37,008 nucleotides of DNA, from assembly GCA_900541465.1 (NCBI GenBank), contig UQJY01000014.1:1-37008 (forward strand), given 5' to 3'. Origin of the DNA: an uncultured Fusobacterium sp. Its GTDB lineage: Bacteria > Fusobacteriota > Fusobacteriia > Fusobacteriales > Fusobacteriaceae. The translations under genes were made by a program, and so were the position numbers. The stretch's first letter is position 1. Each line of letters begins with the position of its first letter. This document shows positions 1 to 8,708 of this stretch, one piece after another. The notes beneath the pieces are model-generated. The model was not told the DNA's origin and ran no database searches. It saw only the letters and a program-made list of their open reading frames with translations.

Positions 1-922
1 CACTGTTCTTGACTCTAAAGGAGATCCTACTGAAGCAATCACTGCTTATAATAAATTAGTGGACAGCGGAATTGTAGCATTTATCGGTGATGCACCTTCA
101 AAACCAACTCTTGCCATCGCTGAAGTAGCAGCTCAAGATAATATGCCTATGATTACACCAAACGGAACTCAATTTAATATCACTGAAGCTGGGCCAAACG
201 TATTCCGTACTTGTTTCACTGATCCATATCAAGGAGTTGTTCTTGCAAACTTTGCTAAAAAGAATTTAAAAGCTGAAACTGCTGCTGTTCTTGTAAATAA
301 CTCAAGTGATTATTCTGACGGAGTTGCAAAAGCCTTTCTTGAGCAGGCTCAAAAAGTTGGATTAAAAGTTGTTGCTAAAGAAGGATATTCTGATGGGGAT
401 AAAGATTTCAGAGCTCAGCTTACAAAAATTCTTTCTTCTGCTCCTGATGTTCTTGTAGTTCCTGATTATTATGAACAGGCTGCACTTATCACTGTTCAAG
501 CCAGAGAAGTAGGACTTAAATCTACTTTCATTGGTCCTGACGGTTGGGACGGAGTTGCAAAAACTCTTGATGTAACTGCATACGATGCTATTGAAAATTC
601 ATATTTCACAAATCACTACTCTTTGGAAGATCAATCTCCAAAAGTTCAAAATTTCGTAAAAGCATACAAAGAAGTTTATAATGAAGAACCATCTTCATTT
701 GCGGCTCTTTCTTATGACTCTGCTTACATGATGAAAGCTGCTATCGAAAAAGCTGGTACAACTGAAAAACAAGCTGTTATTGATGCTTTAAAAGAACTTA
801 GCTATGATGGTGTAACTGGTCATTTAACATTTGATGAAAAAAATAACCCTGTTAAAGATGTTACTGTGTTAAAAATTGTAAACGGAGAATATACATTTGA
901 CTCTGTTGTAAAACCTGAGTAA
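1..922 (+). CDS. Branched-chain amino acid-type ABC transporter substrate-binding protein (5' partial)
   Basis: Periplasmic solute-binding protein of the LivJ/Peripla_BP_6 family, which captures an amino acid and delivers it to an ABC importer. The frame is open from the first bases of the window, so the signal peptide and N-terminus lie outside it; a GTG at 59 is internal, not the start. Visible family features are the GIVAFIGD segment near the window edge, the first-lobe closing strand with NSSDYSDG, and the FIGPDGWDG and SYDSAYMM segments of the second lobe. The C-terminus (VVKPE, stop 920-922) is complete. A hairpin follows at 943-974 and the next gene is convergent, so this is the last gene of its transcript in this direction. 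The amino acid bound cannot be told from the sequence. Family assignment is secure, substrate is not. Confidence 0.9.
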   Translation, partial: TVLDSKGDPTEAITAYNKLVDSGIVAFIGDAPSKPTLAIAEVAAQDNMPMITPNGTQFNITEAGPNVFRTCFTDPYQGVVLANFAKKNLKAETAAVLVNNSSDYSDGVAKAFLEQAQKVGLKVVAKEGYSDGDKDFRAQLTKILSSAPDVLVVPDYYEQAALITVQAREVGLKSTFIGPDGWDGVAKTLDVTAYDAIENSYFTNHYSLEDQSPKVQNFVKAYKEVYNEEPSSFAALSYDSAYMMKAAIEKAGTTEKQAVIDALKELSYDGVTGHLTFDEKNNPVKDVTVLKIVNGEYTFDSVVKPE

Positions 923-942
923 AAATAATTTCTATATTAAAT

Positions 943-974
943 GGAGCTGATACAAATAAAATTGTACCAGCTCC
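943..974. terminator. Convergent-gene hairpin, likely bidirectional terminator
   Basis: GGAGCTGATACA (943-954) pairs with TGTACCAGCTCC (963-974) apart from one A-C mismatch, leaving an eight-base AT loop. It sits 20 bases after the binding-protein stop and 14 bases after the end of the convergent rluC-type gene. The T-run is poor on both sides (AAAAATTTAT on plus, ATTTAATATAG on minus), so efficiency is uncertain. Position between convergent genes is the main support. Confidence 0.55.
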
Positions 975-988
975 AAAAATTTATAAAT

Positions 989-1867
989 TCATTTTTTTAA
1001 TCTAAGCTCAAAAAATTCTGAAACAGGAAGTTCAACTTTTACATTATACTTTGGAATTTCACAATAAAAAGAATTAAGATAAAGAGACTTTTCATCATCT
1101 TTTATTCCGTATCTTGTATCACCAATTATTGGATATCCCATATCTGAAAGCTGTACTCTAAGCTGATGAGTTCTTCCAGTTATAAGTTCAGCCTCAAGAA
1201 GAGTGATATTCTTTCCATGTTTCAAAGTTTTAAAAATTGTAATTGCTTCCTTTCCCTCAGGATCATCTTGAGAAGTTACAACTACACTTTCCTCTTCCTT
1301 TTTAAGATAATTATCAATAATAAATTTTTCTTTTTCTATTATCCCATGAACTAAAACATAATACTTTTTCTTAATATTATTTTCTCTTATCTCTTCAGTC
1401 AAAATTCTTGTGGAAATTTTATTTTTAGCACCGATTATAAGGCCTGACGTTTTTCTGTCAATTCTATTTACAAAGTTAAAGCTGTTATTTCCAAAATATG
1501 ATTTAAACATTTCAGAAACTCCGTAATCATATCCGCTTCCTTTGTGCATAACCACATCTTTTTTCTTGTTGAATATAATAAGATCGTCATTTTCAAAAAC
1601 TATTCCTTTTTTTAATTCTTCTTTTTCTTTAGGGGAAAGTTTTATAAATGGTTCTTCTTTTATATCCTCTTCAGAAACCTCAAGACCTATAAAAACCTTA
1701 TCCCCCTCAAGAAGACGATAGTTTTCTTTTTTCTTTTTATTATTAACTTTTATCTTTCCAATTCTCATTGCTTTAAAAATTTCAGTTAAAGGAGTCGATT
1801 TAAGTTTTTTTCTTAAATATCTGTCAAGTCTTACTCCCTCGTCCTCTTTTTCTATTATATATTTCAT
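989..1867 (-). CDS. rluC: RluA-family 23S rRNA pseudouridine synthase (RluC/RluD type)
   Basis: Cytoplasmic enzyme that isomerises uridine to pseudouridine in structured RNA, probably large-subunit rRNA. An S4 RNA-binding domain covers about residues 1-65 (EGVRLDRYLRKKL). The catalytic domain follows, with the motif NRIDRKTSGLIIGAK holding the nucleophilic Asp of the family's (H/N)R(L/I)DxxTSG signature, and GRTHQLRVQLSDMGYPIIGD near the C-terminus. The length of 292 residues is normal. ATG at 1867 follows AGAGGTAAAT. It is the last gene of the long minus-strand cluster, eight bases after rodA. Which uridines it modifies is inference; RluC and RluD cannot be told apart by eye. Confidence 0.88.
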   Translation of the reverse strand: MKYIIEKEDEGVRLDRYLRKKLKSTPLTEIFKAMRIGKIKVNNKKKKENYRLLEGDKVFIGLEVSEEDIKEEPFIKLSPKEKEELKKGIVFENDDLIIFNKKKDVVMHKGSGYDYGVSEMFKSYFGNNSFNFVNRIDRKTSGLIIGAKNKISTRILTEEIRENNIKKKYYVLVHGIIEKEKFIIDNYLKKEEESVVVTSQDDPEGKEAITIFKTLKHGKNITLLEAELITGRTHQLRVQLSDMGYPIIGDTRYGIKDDEKSLYLNSFYCEIPKYNVKVELPVSEFFELRLKK

Positions 1868-1875
1868 ATTTACCT

Positions 1876-2988
1876 CTAAAATTTATGTATTTTTACACTG
1901 TGAACTATTCCCAGCATTAAAAATCCAAACACAAAAGAACTTCCTCCATAGCTCATAAATAAAAGCGGAAGACCTGTAACAGGCATTACTCCCATTATCA
2001 TTCCTACATTTATAACCACATGGAAGAAAAAAATGCTGGCTATTCCATAGCAGATAAGTTTTCCATACCTGTCTTCTGACGAATCACCTATTTTTATAAT
2101 ATTCATTATAAGAGCAAGGTATAAAACTAAAAGGAGAACTCCTCCTGCAAATCCTCTCTCTTCAAGAAAAACCGAACCTATAAAATCTGTGTGAGATTCA
2201 GGAAGAAATCTAAGCTTGCTTTGTGTTCCCTGCAAAAATCCTTTTCCAAACATTCCCCCAGAACCTATTGCTATCTTAGACTGAACCACATTCCAGCCGC
2301 TGTTCATAAGATCGGCTTCCGGATTTAAAAATGTCTGAATTCTTGTTCTCTGATAATCTTTTAATAAAAAGAAATATGCCAGAGGTATGCTTGCAGCTCC
2401 TAAAATTCCAACTTGAAATATTGTTTTCCAATCTATTCCATGAATAAAAATCATTACCAGATATATAAAAATAAGAACAAGAGATGTTCCAAGATCCGGC
2501 TGATTTAAAACCAGAAGGAAAATAGGAAGAATGTGCAGTCCTGACAAAAACATATCCTTAAGCCCTCTGAAACTTTTCCCGTAATCTATTATTAAAATTT
2601 CTGCAAATGAAAGCACCAGAAAAAGTTTTGCAAACTCCGAAGGCTGAACACTTATAATTCCCAAATCAATCCATCTTTTTGCTCCCTTTGCCTCATCTCC
2701 AAATATATAAACAGCAGCAAGCATTAAAATATTTACAGCATAAATAAATTTATAATATTTCGCATATTTTCTGTAATCTATAAATGAAACAACAAAATAA
2801 ACAAAAACCCCAAGCCCTGTCCAAATTATCTCTTTTTTAAAAAATGAAAGAGTTCTGTGGGCAGTGGCTGTATAAACAGCAGTAAGACTTAAAGCTATTA
2901 TTAAAAATATTTTTAAAATAAGAGTGTGGTCCATTTTTTTTATTTTTTTCAAAGCTATGGTTACATCTCTTTTATCTATCAATCCCAT
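1876..2988 (-). CDS. rodA: Rod shape-determining SEDS peptidoglycan polymerase RodA
   Basis: Integral membrane glycosyltransferase of the SEDS family (RodA, FtsW, SpoVE) that polymerises lipid II together with a class B penicillin-binding protein during elongation. About ten hydrophobic segments are visible after a short charged N-terminus. Family motifs are AKRWIDLG (103-110), VQPSEFAK (114-121), NQPDLGTS (162-169), and the active-site loop FLPESHTDFI (261-270) with the conserved Asp268, followed by EERGF. 370 residues fits RodA better than FtsW, and no division genes are adjacent. ATG at 2988 has AAGGAG five bases upstream. The usual partners mreB, mreC and pbp2 are not in the window. Confidence 0.88.
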   Translation of the reverse strand: MGLIDKRDVTIALKKIKKMDHTLILKIFLIIALSLTAVYTATAHRTLSFFKKEIIWTGLGVFVYFVVSFIDYRKYAKYYKFIYAVNILMLAAVYIFGDEAKGAKRWIDLGIISVQPSEFAKLFLVLSFAEILIIDYGKSFRGLKDMFLSGLHILPIFLLVLNQPDLGTSLVLIFIYLVMIFIHGIDWKTIFQVGILGAASIPLAYFFLLKDYQRTRIQTFLNPEADLMNSGWNVVQSKIAIGSGGMFGKGFLQGTQSKLRFLPESHTDFIGSVFLEERGFAGGVLLLVLYLALIMNIIKIGDSSEDRYGKLICYGIASIFFFHVVINVGMIMGVMPVTGLPLLFMSYGGSSFVFGFLMLGIVHSVKIHKF

Positions 2989-3015
2989 TTTTGCTCCTTG
3001 CTGTTTTTATGCCGA

Positions 3016-3456
3016 TTATTTTCCTGTATGCCCAAATCCGCCGCTAGATCTTTCACTGTCAGAAAGTTCCTCTGCTTCAACTAAATCCATTTGATACACT
3101 CTGCTTAAAACAAGCTGTGCTATTCTTTCCCCAGGCTCAACTGTATATTCATCTTTACTTAAGTTTATCATTATAACTCCAATTTCTCCACGATAGTCGC
3201 TGTCTATTGTCCCTGGAGTATTTGCCATTGAAATTCCGTGCTTTAAAGCAAGCCCGCTTCTTGGTCTTACCTGCACTTCATATCCTATAGGGATTTCCAT
3301 TTTTATTCCTGTAGGGATTAATTTTCTTTCAAGACTTCCAAGTGTAACAGGTTCAGTGATATTTGCTCTCACATCCATTCCTGCTGCTCCCTCTGTCATA
3401 TACATAGGTTTTGTTACACCTTTATCTAAAATTACTTTTACTATTACTTTTTCCAT
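3016..3456 (-). CDS. dut: dUTP diphosphatase (trimeric dUTPase)
   Basis: Hydrolyses dUTP to dUMP and pyrophosphate, which keeps uracil out of DNA and supplies thymidylate synthesis. All five motifs of the homotrimeric family are present in order: AGMDVRA (25-31), PRSGLA (65-70), GTIDSDYRGEIGV (82-94) with the catalytic Asp85, RIAQLVL (111-117), and the flexible C-terminal arm RSSGGFGHTG (136-145). 146 residues is standard. ATG at 3456 is preceded by AAGGAGAAACCTA. It lies 20 bases after the M16 peptidase gene and 27 before rodA, in the same transcriptional unit. Confidence 0.96.
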   Translation of the reverse strand: MEKVIVKVILDKGVTKPMYMTEGAAGMDVRANITEPVTLGSLERKLIPTGIKMEIPIGYEVQVRPRSGLALKHGISMANTPGTIDSDYRGEIGVIMINLSKDEYTVEPGERIAQLVLSRVYQMDLVEAEELSDSERSSGGFGHTGK

Positions 3457-3476
3457 TAGGTTTCTCCTTAAATTAT

Positions 3477-4700
3477 TTATATATTTCCTAAAATAGTTTT
3501 TGAATAATATCTTTTATCAAACATTTCCTGTGCAGCTTTTTTTATATCTTCAACAGTTATCTTTTCTATCTGATCTAAAATTTCATCAAGATTTTTAATT
3601 TCTTTGTAAAGAAGATATGAATTTGCCATTCTGTTCATTCTTCCTTTACTGTTTTCAAGACCAAATGTCACTGCACTTAGAAATTGATTTTTTGATTTTT
3701 GAAGTTCATATTCTGTAATTCCATTTTCTTTTATATCTTCAAATTCATTTTCTATTATTTCAAGAACTTCTTTATAATCTTTTTTTGTTGTCCCTGCATA
3801 AACTGTAAAAAGTCCTCCCTCTTCAAAAGATGAAGTGTAGCTGAATACCGAATATGCAAGTCCTCTGTCCTCTCTTATCTTTTGGAAAAGTCTCGAGCTC
3901 ATATTTCCTGCAAGAGTATTTGAAATTATTGCAACTTCATATCTCTTGTCGCTTGTAAGAGAACACCCTTTTGTGTTAAAACAAAGATGAATCTGATTTG
4001 TATCTTTTGTTATTTTATTCTCTATGCTTCTTATTTCCATTTTTCCGTTATATTCTCTCTCTGGAGAAATATTCTCAATAGTTCCAAGCCCGTTATTTAA
4101 AATTTCTGAAATATCTTCATAAGAAAAATTTCCGGCTATTGAAATAACAATATTTTCTGGTCTGTACTGCTCCTTAAAATATTTTACAAGTTTTTCTCTT
4201 GTCATTTCTCTTATGCTTTTTTCACTTCCAAGAACAACATTTCCCTGAACTCCATTTATTACAAGAGCTGTATTTCTGTCGTGGACTATCTCTTCAGGAA
4301 TATCATCATACATTCTTATCTCTTCAATTACAACATTTTTTTCTTTTTCAAGATTTTCTTCTGAAAAAGTTGAATTTAAAAACATATCAGTTAAAACTTC
4401 TATTCCCTCTTTTAATCTGTTTGAAAGCATTTGAACATAATATACTGTATTTTCTTTTCCTGTGTAGGCATTTATTATTCCGCCCTCATTATCTATTATT
4501 TCAGAAATGTCTTTTGCACTTTTTGTCTTTGTACCTTTAAACATCATATGCTCAAGAAGGTGAGAAACCCCCTCTTCTCCAGAAAGTTCATTTTTAGCTC
4601 CTGTTTTTACAAAGATACCAAAAGTGACACTGTTTATTCCCTCTATTTTATCCATAAGAACAGGAATTCCATTCTTAAGTTTTTCTATTCTTATACTCAT
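3477..4700 (-). CDS. M16-family zinc metallopeptidase
   Basis: Single-chain M16 peptidase related to the mitochondrial processing peptidase beta subunit and Bacillus YmxG. The inverted zinc site HLLEH (47-51) is intact, and the third ligand fits Glu127, 76 residues after His51, as the family rule requires. The second half (from about 190) is the usual inactive partner domain, containing the conserved LFQKIREDRGLAYSV segment. No signal peptide is visible, so it is probably cytoplasmic. An 85-base gap separates it from lptG; the gap contains a TATAAT hexamer about 60 bases upstream of the start without a good -35, so an internal promoter is possible. ATG at 4700 follows AAGGAAGG. The substrate is unknown. 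Confidence 0.88.
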   Translation of the reverse strand: MSIRIEKLKNGIPVLMDKIEGINSVTFGIFVKTGAKNELSGEEGVSHLLEHMMFKGTKTKSAKDISEIIDNEGGIINAYTGKENTVYYVQMLSNRLKEGIEVLTDMFLNSTFSEENLEKEKNVVIEEIRMYDDIPEEIVHDRNTALVINGVQGNVVLGSEKSIREMTREKLVKYFKEQYRPENIVISIAGNFSYEDISEILNNGLGTIENISPEREYNGKMEIRSIENKITKDTNQIHLCFNTKGCSLTSDKRYEVAIISNTLAGNMSSRLFQKIREDRGLAYSVFSYTSSFEEGGLFTVYAGTTKKDYKEVLEIIENEFEDIKENGITEYELQKSKNQFLSAVTFGLENSKGRMNRMANSYLLYKEIKNLDEILDQIEKITVEDIKKAAQEMFDKRYYSKTILGNI

Positions 4701-4785
4701 ATACCTTCCTTTTTTATTTTAATTTTTTCACAGTTTTTTGAGTTATGACTGTTGCATTTTGTAAATTATAAAAATAAAATTTATT

Positions 4786-5880
4786 TTAGTATTCTGCTTT
4801 ATGTACAAAATACATTCCTATTCCAAGGAAAATTATATTTGGCAGCCACCCGCTTACAAAAGGATTCATAAGCCCGTTTTTTCCTAAAGACTCAAGAGAT
4901 GCCTGAAGTATGTAATAACCATAACCTAAAGCCATACATAAAACTATACTTACTGCTGAATTTCCTCTTACATATCTGCTTCCAAGAGAAAGCCCAAGAA
5001 AAGATATTACAAAACTTGCAAAAGGAAAAGAATATCTTTTTCCAAGCTCCATCATTCCCTCTCTTATATCTCCCCCTGTTATTCTTAAATCTTTTATCTC
5101 TTTTTTAAGCTCTTTTGTTGTAAGAAGTCTTGGGTCTATTGAAAGAGTGACAAAATTTTCAGGAGGCTCATTATATTCCTCTGAAACATATTTTTCATGG
5201 TTTTCAGATGTTCTTCCTTTTATATTATTGACAACTGCTTTTTCAAGTTCCCATCTTTTTGTTTCTCTGTTGTATTTCCCTTTTTCAGCAATAACAACTT
5301 TTTCTATTTCTGTAAAGTCATCATTTAATTTTATAAATTCAAGCCCCTCTGCATATTCTTTTTCAACATTTATATATTTTATCATATAAACATTATTTGT
5401 TTTTATATCTCTTATAAATCCATTTCTTTTTTCTTTTGGAAGAACTTTTGAGACAACATTTCCCTTAAGCTCTCTCAATTTTTTTTCAGAGTTCGGATAA
5501 ATATATCCATTCACATAATATACTGCAAAAGAAATAAGAACAGAAATTATAACAGGAAAAAGAATTATTCTTCTAAAACTTATTCCTGAAGTTTTAAGAG
5601 AAATTATTTCCAAATTTCCAGCCATTCTATTTATCATCATAAGAGAACCTAAAAGCACAGCAAGAGGTGTCACATTAAGAAGAATATCCGGAAGCATATT
5701 AATAACATACACAAATCCATCTGATGTCGTCATTCTGCCGTCTGCCACATATCTGAAAATTTTAAAAAGCTGGCTCAATATAAAAACATTTATAAATGCA
5801 AAAAGACTTAGGAAAAATGCTTTTATAAAATTTTTACTAACATATAAATCTAATTTTTTCATTTTTAAATCTATTTTCAT
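4786..5880 (-). CDS. lptG: LptF/LptG-family permease (likely LptG)
   Basis: Membrane subunit of the LptB2FG ABC transporter that extracts LPS from the inner membrane. It belongs to the YjgP/YjgQ family: three hydrophobic segments in the N-terminal third, a soluble beta-jellyroll periplasmic domain at about 125-265, and three more segments at the C-terminus. Recognisable pieces are MINRMAGNLEIISLKTSGIS, the cytoplasmic coupling region, and SFPFASFVISFLGLSLGSR. The start lies three bases after the lptF stop, which suggests translational coupling; the Shine-Dalgarno site is weak. The F and G assignments rest on gene order and could be swapped. Its ATPase LptB is encoded in the same cluster at 15153-15878. 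Confidence 0.85.
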   Translation of the reverse strand: MKIDLKMKKLDLYVSKNFIKAFFLSLFAFINVFILSQLFKIFRYVADGRMTTSDGFVYVINMLPDILLNVTPLAVLLGSLMMINRMAGNLEIISLKTSGISFRRIILFPVIISVLISFAVYYVNGYIYPNSEKKLRELKGNVVSKVLPKEKRNGFIRDIKTNNVYMIKYINVEKEYAEGLEFIKLNDDFTEIEKVVIAEKGKYNRETKRWELEKAVVNNIKGRTSENHEKYVSEEYNEPPENFVTLSIDPRLLTTKELKKEIKDLRITGGDIREGMMELGKRYSFPFASFVISFLGLSLGSRYVRGNSAVSIVLCMALGYGYYILQASLESLGKNGLMNPFVSGWLPNIIFLGIGMYFVHKAEY

Positions 5881-5883
5881 CTT

Positions 5884-6963
5884 TTACACCAGCCTTGATT
5901 TTTTCTTATACATCATTATTGTAAAAGTGTACAAAAGAATATTTGGAAACCATATTCCAAAATAAGGATTTATTCTTCCTCTGTAAGACATTACCATTCC
6001 AATATTAAGAAGAACTATGTAAGTAAAAATAACTCCTATTCCAAATCCATAGTTTACCCCTTTTCCGCTTCTGTGATGTCCTATTGACATAAGAACACCT
6101 AAAATTGAAAGCATTATTGTTGAAAGAGGCACTGCAATTTTTTTATTTATCTCAACAACATATGGAATTTTTTCTGCTTTATCTTTTTTTGTTCCCATCT
6201 CATTTACAAGCTGACCTATTCCCATTCCCTCAATATCGTCGACCTGCATTTCTACACTTTGGAAATATGAACTAAGAGGTATTTTTCTTTCTTCAAAATG
6301 CCCTCTTAAATTTTCTTTTCCATCTTTATCAAATCTATAGAAATCTACATTATCAATTACCATTGCTGCATCCTGCCAGTTGGCTTTCTCTCCCAAAACA
6401 AGAGTTGGATACTCTGCATCTTCTTCATTTATAAAAATCAGAAGATTTTTTGCATCTTTTGTTTTTGGATCAATCTTATCTATATAAAGTCTGTAATCTG
6501 ACATATCATCAATAAGAACTCTGTCTCTCAGCTGAAAAACAGGATTTTCATAAGCCATTTTTACAGTAAGCTGCTGAAGTTTTGTAAATGATCTTGGAAT
6601 AATACTTTCTTGAAGGAAAAAAATAAAAAAAGTAGTTACAACACCCATAACAGCCACAGGCTTTATCATATCTTTAAGAGACATTCCTATTGAGTTCATA
6701 GCTGTTGCTTCACTGCTTTTTGTAAATTTTCCAAAAGTTATCATTATTCCTAAAAATATTCCCATTGGTATTGTCTGAGAAAGTATCATTGGAAGATAAA
6801 AAGACAGCATTCTTATTACATCTATCATAGAAATCCCTTTTATAATAATACTTTCCATCATAGAAACTATTATTTCAATCATAAAAATAAAAGTAAAAAG
6901 AGATATTCCAAATATTATGGGAAGTTTGGCTTCTGATAATATATATCTGTTTATTATTTTCAT
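5884..6963 (-). CDS. lptF: LptF/LptG-family permease (likely LptF)
   Basis: Second membrane subunit of the LPS extraction transporter. It has six transmembrane segments split three and three around a periplasmic domain of about 170 residues (roughly 130-270), the YjgP/YjgQ architecture. Conserved stretches include TFGKFTKSSEATAMNSIGMS between the first segments, which contacts the ATPase in known structures, and KKIAVPLSTIMLSILGVLMS at the start of the last three. 359 residues is normal. ATG at 6963 follows AGGAGAG. It is the first of the adjacent permease pair, the order typical of lptF before lptG. The two proteins share topology but little direct sequence identity. Confidence 0.85.
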   Translation of the reverse strand: MKIINRYILSEAKLPIIFGISLFTFIFMIEIIVSMMESIIIKGISMIDVIRMLSFYLPMILSQTIPMGIFLGIMITFGKFTKSSEATAMNSIGMSLKDMIKPVAVMGVVTTFFIFFLQESIIPRSFTKLQQLTVKMAYENPVFQLRDRVLIDDMSDYRLYIDKIDPKTKDAKNLLIFINEEDAEYPTLVLGEKANWQDAAMVIDNVDFYRFDKDGKENLRGHFEERKIPLSSYFQSVEMQVDDIEGMGIGQLVNEMGTKKDKAEKIPYVVEINKKIAVPLSTIMLSILGVLMSIGHHRSGKGVNYGFGIGVIFTYIVLLNIGMVMSYRGRINPYFGIWFPNILLYTFTIMMYKKKSRLV

Positions 6964-6972
6964 AACTCTCTC

Positions 6973-7503
6973 CTAAAATAATTTGTCTATATACTTATCA
7001 ATGGTTTTATTATCCCTTATTGTTTTAAGCTTTTCTTTAAAAAATTCAGGGATATACTGGTCTATTTCTTTTGATGCTTCTAAAAAATAGCTGTTTGCAT
7101 AACTGTCTTTTCCATAATTTTTAATTTTTGGAAAAGTATCAGCTGTCACATTGAAAATCAAAAGTATAAGAGCAGAAATAATGAAACCTTTTACAAGGCT
7201 TAAAATTCCTCCAAGTATTCTGCTTATAAAAGAAACGCTCTGTTTTTTTAGAATTAAATTTAAAATATGAATTAAAATACTAAAAATTATAAATACAAGG
7301 ACAAAAGTTATTACATAAGTGTATGTATAATTTGAACCGAAATATTTTTCTACATATTTTAAAACCATCGGTGTAACCTTTTGAGTTATAACAAAATTTA
7401 TAATTACTCCGAAAGTTGATATAAACTCCACAACAAATCCATTTTTAAGCCCGAATATTATTGAAATTACTATTATAATTCCTACAACAACATCTAAATA
7501 CAT
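6973..7503 (-). CDS. CvpA-family membrane protein
   Basis: Small integral membrane protein of the CvpA/colicin V production family, with four predicted transmembrane helices in the first 130 residues and a charged cytoplasmic tail. Conserved features are the N-terminal YLDVVVGIIIVISIIFGLKN and the later RILGGILSLVKGFI. The longest frame begins at 7524, but TAAGGAGGT lies directly before the ATG at 7503, so the start is placed there, giving 176 residues and removing an overlap with rlmI. The Shine-Dalgarno site overlaps the rlmI stop codon. The biochemical role of the family is not established; links to envelope homeostasis in other bacteria agree with the lptF and lptG genes next to it. Confidence 0.8.
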   Translation of the reverse strand: MYLDVVVGIIIVISIIFGLKNGFVVEFISTFGVIINFVITQKVTPMVLKYVEKYFGSNYTYTYVITFVLVFIIFSILIHILNLILKKQSVSFISRILGGILSLVKGFIISALILLIFNVTADTFPKIKNYGKDSYANSYFLEASKEIDQYIPEFFKEKLKTIRDNKTIDKYIDKLF

Positions 7504-7516
7504 AAAAATTACCTCC

Positions 7517-8692
7517 TTACACAACTCTTACCCAAAGAGCTTTCAGATAAAGTGTTTCAGGAATATGAAGTATCCATGGGTGGTCTTCAGGCTGATAATT
7601 TATTCCTATAACCTGCACCATTTTTCCATTATTTGATGCTGCCATTCTTGTCACTTCCAATAAATCTTGAAGCCCCATATGGTATGCACAAGTTATTACT
7701 CCAAGAATTCCGCCTTTATCAAGAAGTTTAAAACTGCTGTCACAAAGTTCAAAGAAGAATTCTCTTCCTCTTCTTATATCTATTTTCTTTTTAATAAGTG
7801 AAGGAGGGTCAAGAGTAATTACGTCATATTTTGCTCCTCTTCCTACAAGAGTTTTAAGAAGCATAAATGCATCTCCCTCAAGAGTTTCAAAATCTCCTGT
7901 AAAGCCGTTTACTTCGTAATTTTTTCTGCAAAGTTCAAGGGCATAAGGTTCTTTATCAATAGCTGTAACTTTTGCACAATTTTCTTTAAGGGCTGCCATT
8001 GAGAAACCTCCGCTTGAAGAAAACACATCAAGAAATCTTGTTTTATCATTAAGGTATGGTCTTATAAATTTTCTGGAATCTCTCTGGTCTAAGAAAAATC
8101 CTGTTTTCTGACCATTTACAATATCGATTGTATATTTAAGCCCGTTGTCTTCCATTATAATTTCAGCAGGAATTTCACCATAAATTATTCCTGTTTTTTC
8201 TTCAACACCTTCATGCACTCTGTTTTCAACATCGCTTCTTTCGTATATTCCTTTAGGCTTCATATATTTTTTTACACCATTTATAATTTCCTGTCTGAAA
8301 GTCTCAACACCTGAATTTCTAAATTGAATAGATATATATTTTTCAAATTTATCAATTACAAGCCCCGGAATTCCATCTGCTTCAGAGAAAAATACTCTTG
8401 CGCAGTTTGTTTCTTCTGCAAGATGTTTTCTTTTATCATAAGCTGTTTTTATTTTATTATATATAAAATCTTTATCTATTTTTTCATCTTTTGTTGTAAG
8501 AACTCTTACAAAAGCAGAAGTTCCTTCTGTCACATATCCTCTTCCCACAAATTTCATATCGTCTCTTAAGACATCAACGATATCTCCTGTTTTTACATCT
8601 CCCAGAACAGATTTTATTTCATCTTTAAAAACATTGGGATAAAAATTTTCAATCTTTTTTTCTTTTCCTTTTAATAATATTACTTGTCCCAT
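7517..8692 (-). CDS. rlmI: RlmI-type 23S rRNA (cytosine-5-)-methyltransferase
   Basis: SAM-dependent RNA methyltransferase with an N-terminal PUA domain (about 1-75) and a class I Rossmann methyltransferase domain. Seen in the sequence: the SAM-binding FLDVFSSSGGFSMAAL, the acidic strand end AIDKEP, the DPPSL catalytic loop, the ITCAYHMG segment with a candidate nucleophile Cys, and a C-terminus (EDHPW then LYLKALWVRVV) that resembles E. coli RlmI. The open frame extends to a TTG at 8719 overlapping alr, but ATG at 8692 has AAGGAT five bases upstream and gives the normal PUA N-terminus (391 residues), so that start is preferred. RlmI modifies C1962 in E. coli; the same target here is inference. 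Confidence 0.85.
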   Translation of the reverse strand: MGQVILLKGKEKKIENFYPNVFKDEIKSVLGDVKTGDIVDVLRDDMKFVGRGYVTEGTSAFVRVLTTKDEKIDKDFIYNKIKTAYDKRKHLAEETNCARVFFSEADGIPGLVIDKFEKYISIQFRNSGVETFRQEIINGVKKYMKPKGIYERSDVENRVHEGVEEKTGIIYGEIPAEIIMEDNGLKYTIDIVNGQKTGFFLDQRDSRKFIRPYLNDKTRFLDVFSSSGGFSMAALKENCAKVTAIDKEPYALELCRKNYEVNGFTGDFETLEGDAFMLLKTLVGRGAKYDVITLDPPSLIKKKIDIRRGREFFFELCDSSFKLLDKGGILGVITCAYHMGLQDLLEVTRMAASNNGKMVQVIGINYQPEDHPWILHIPETLYLKALWVRVV

Positions 8693-8708
8693 ACCAATCC
8701 TTTCAACT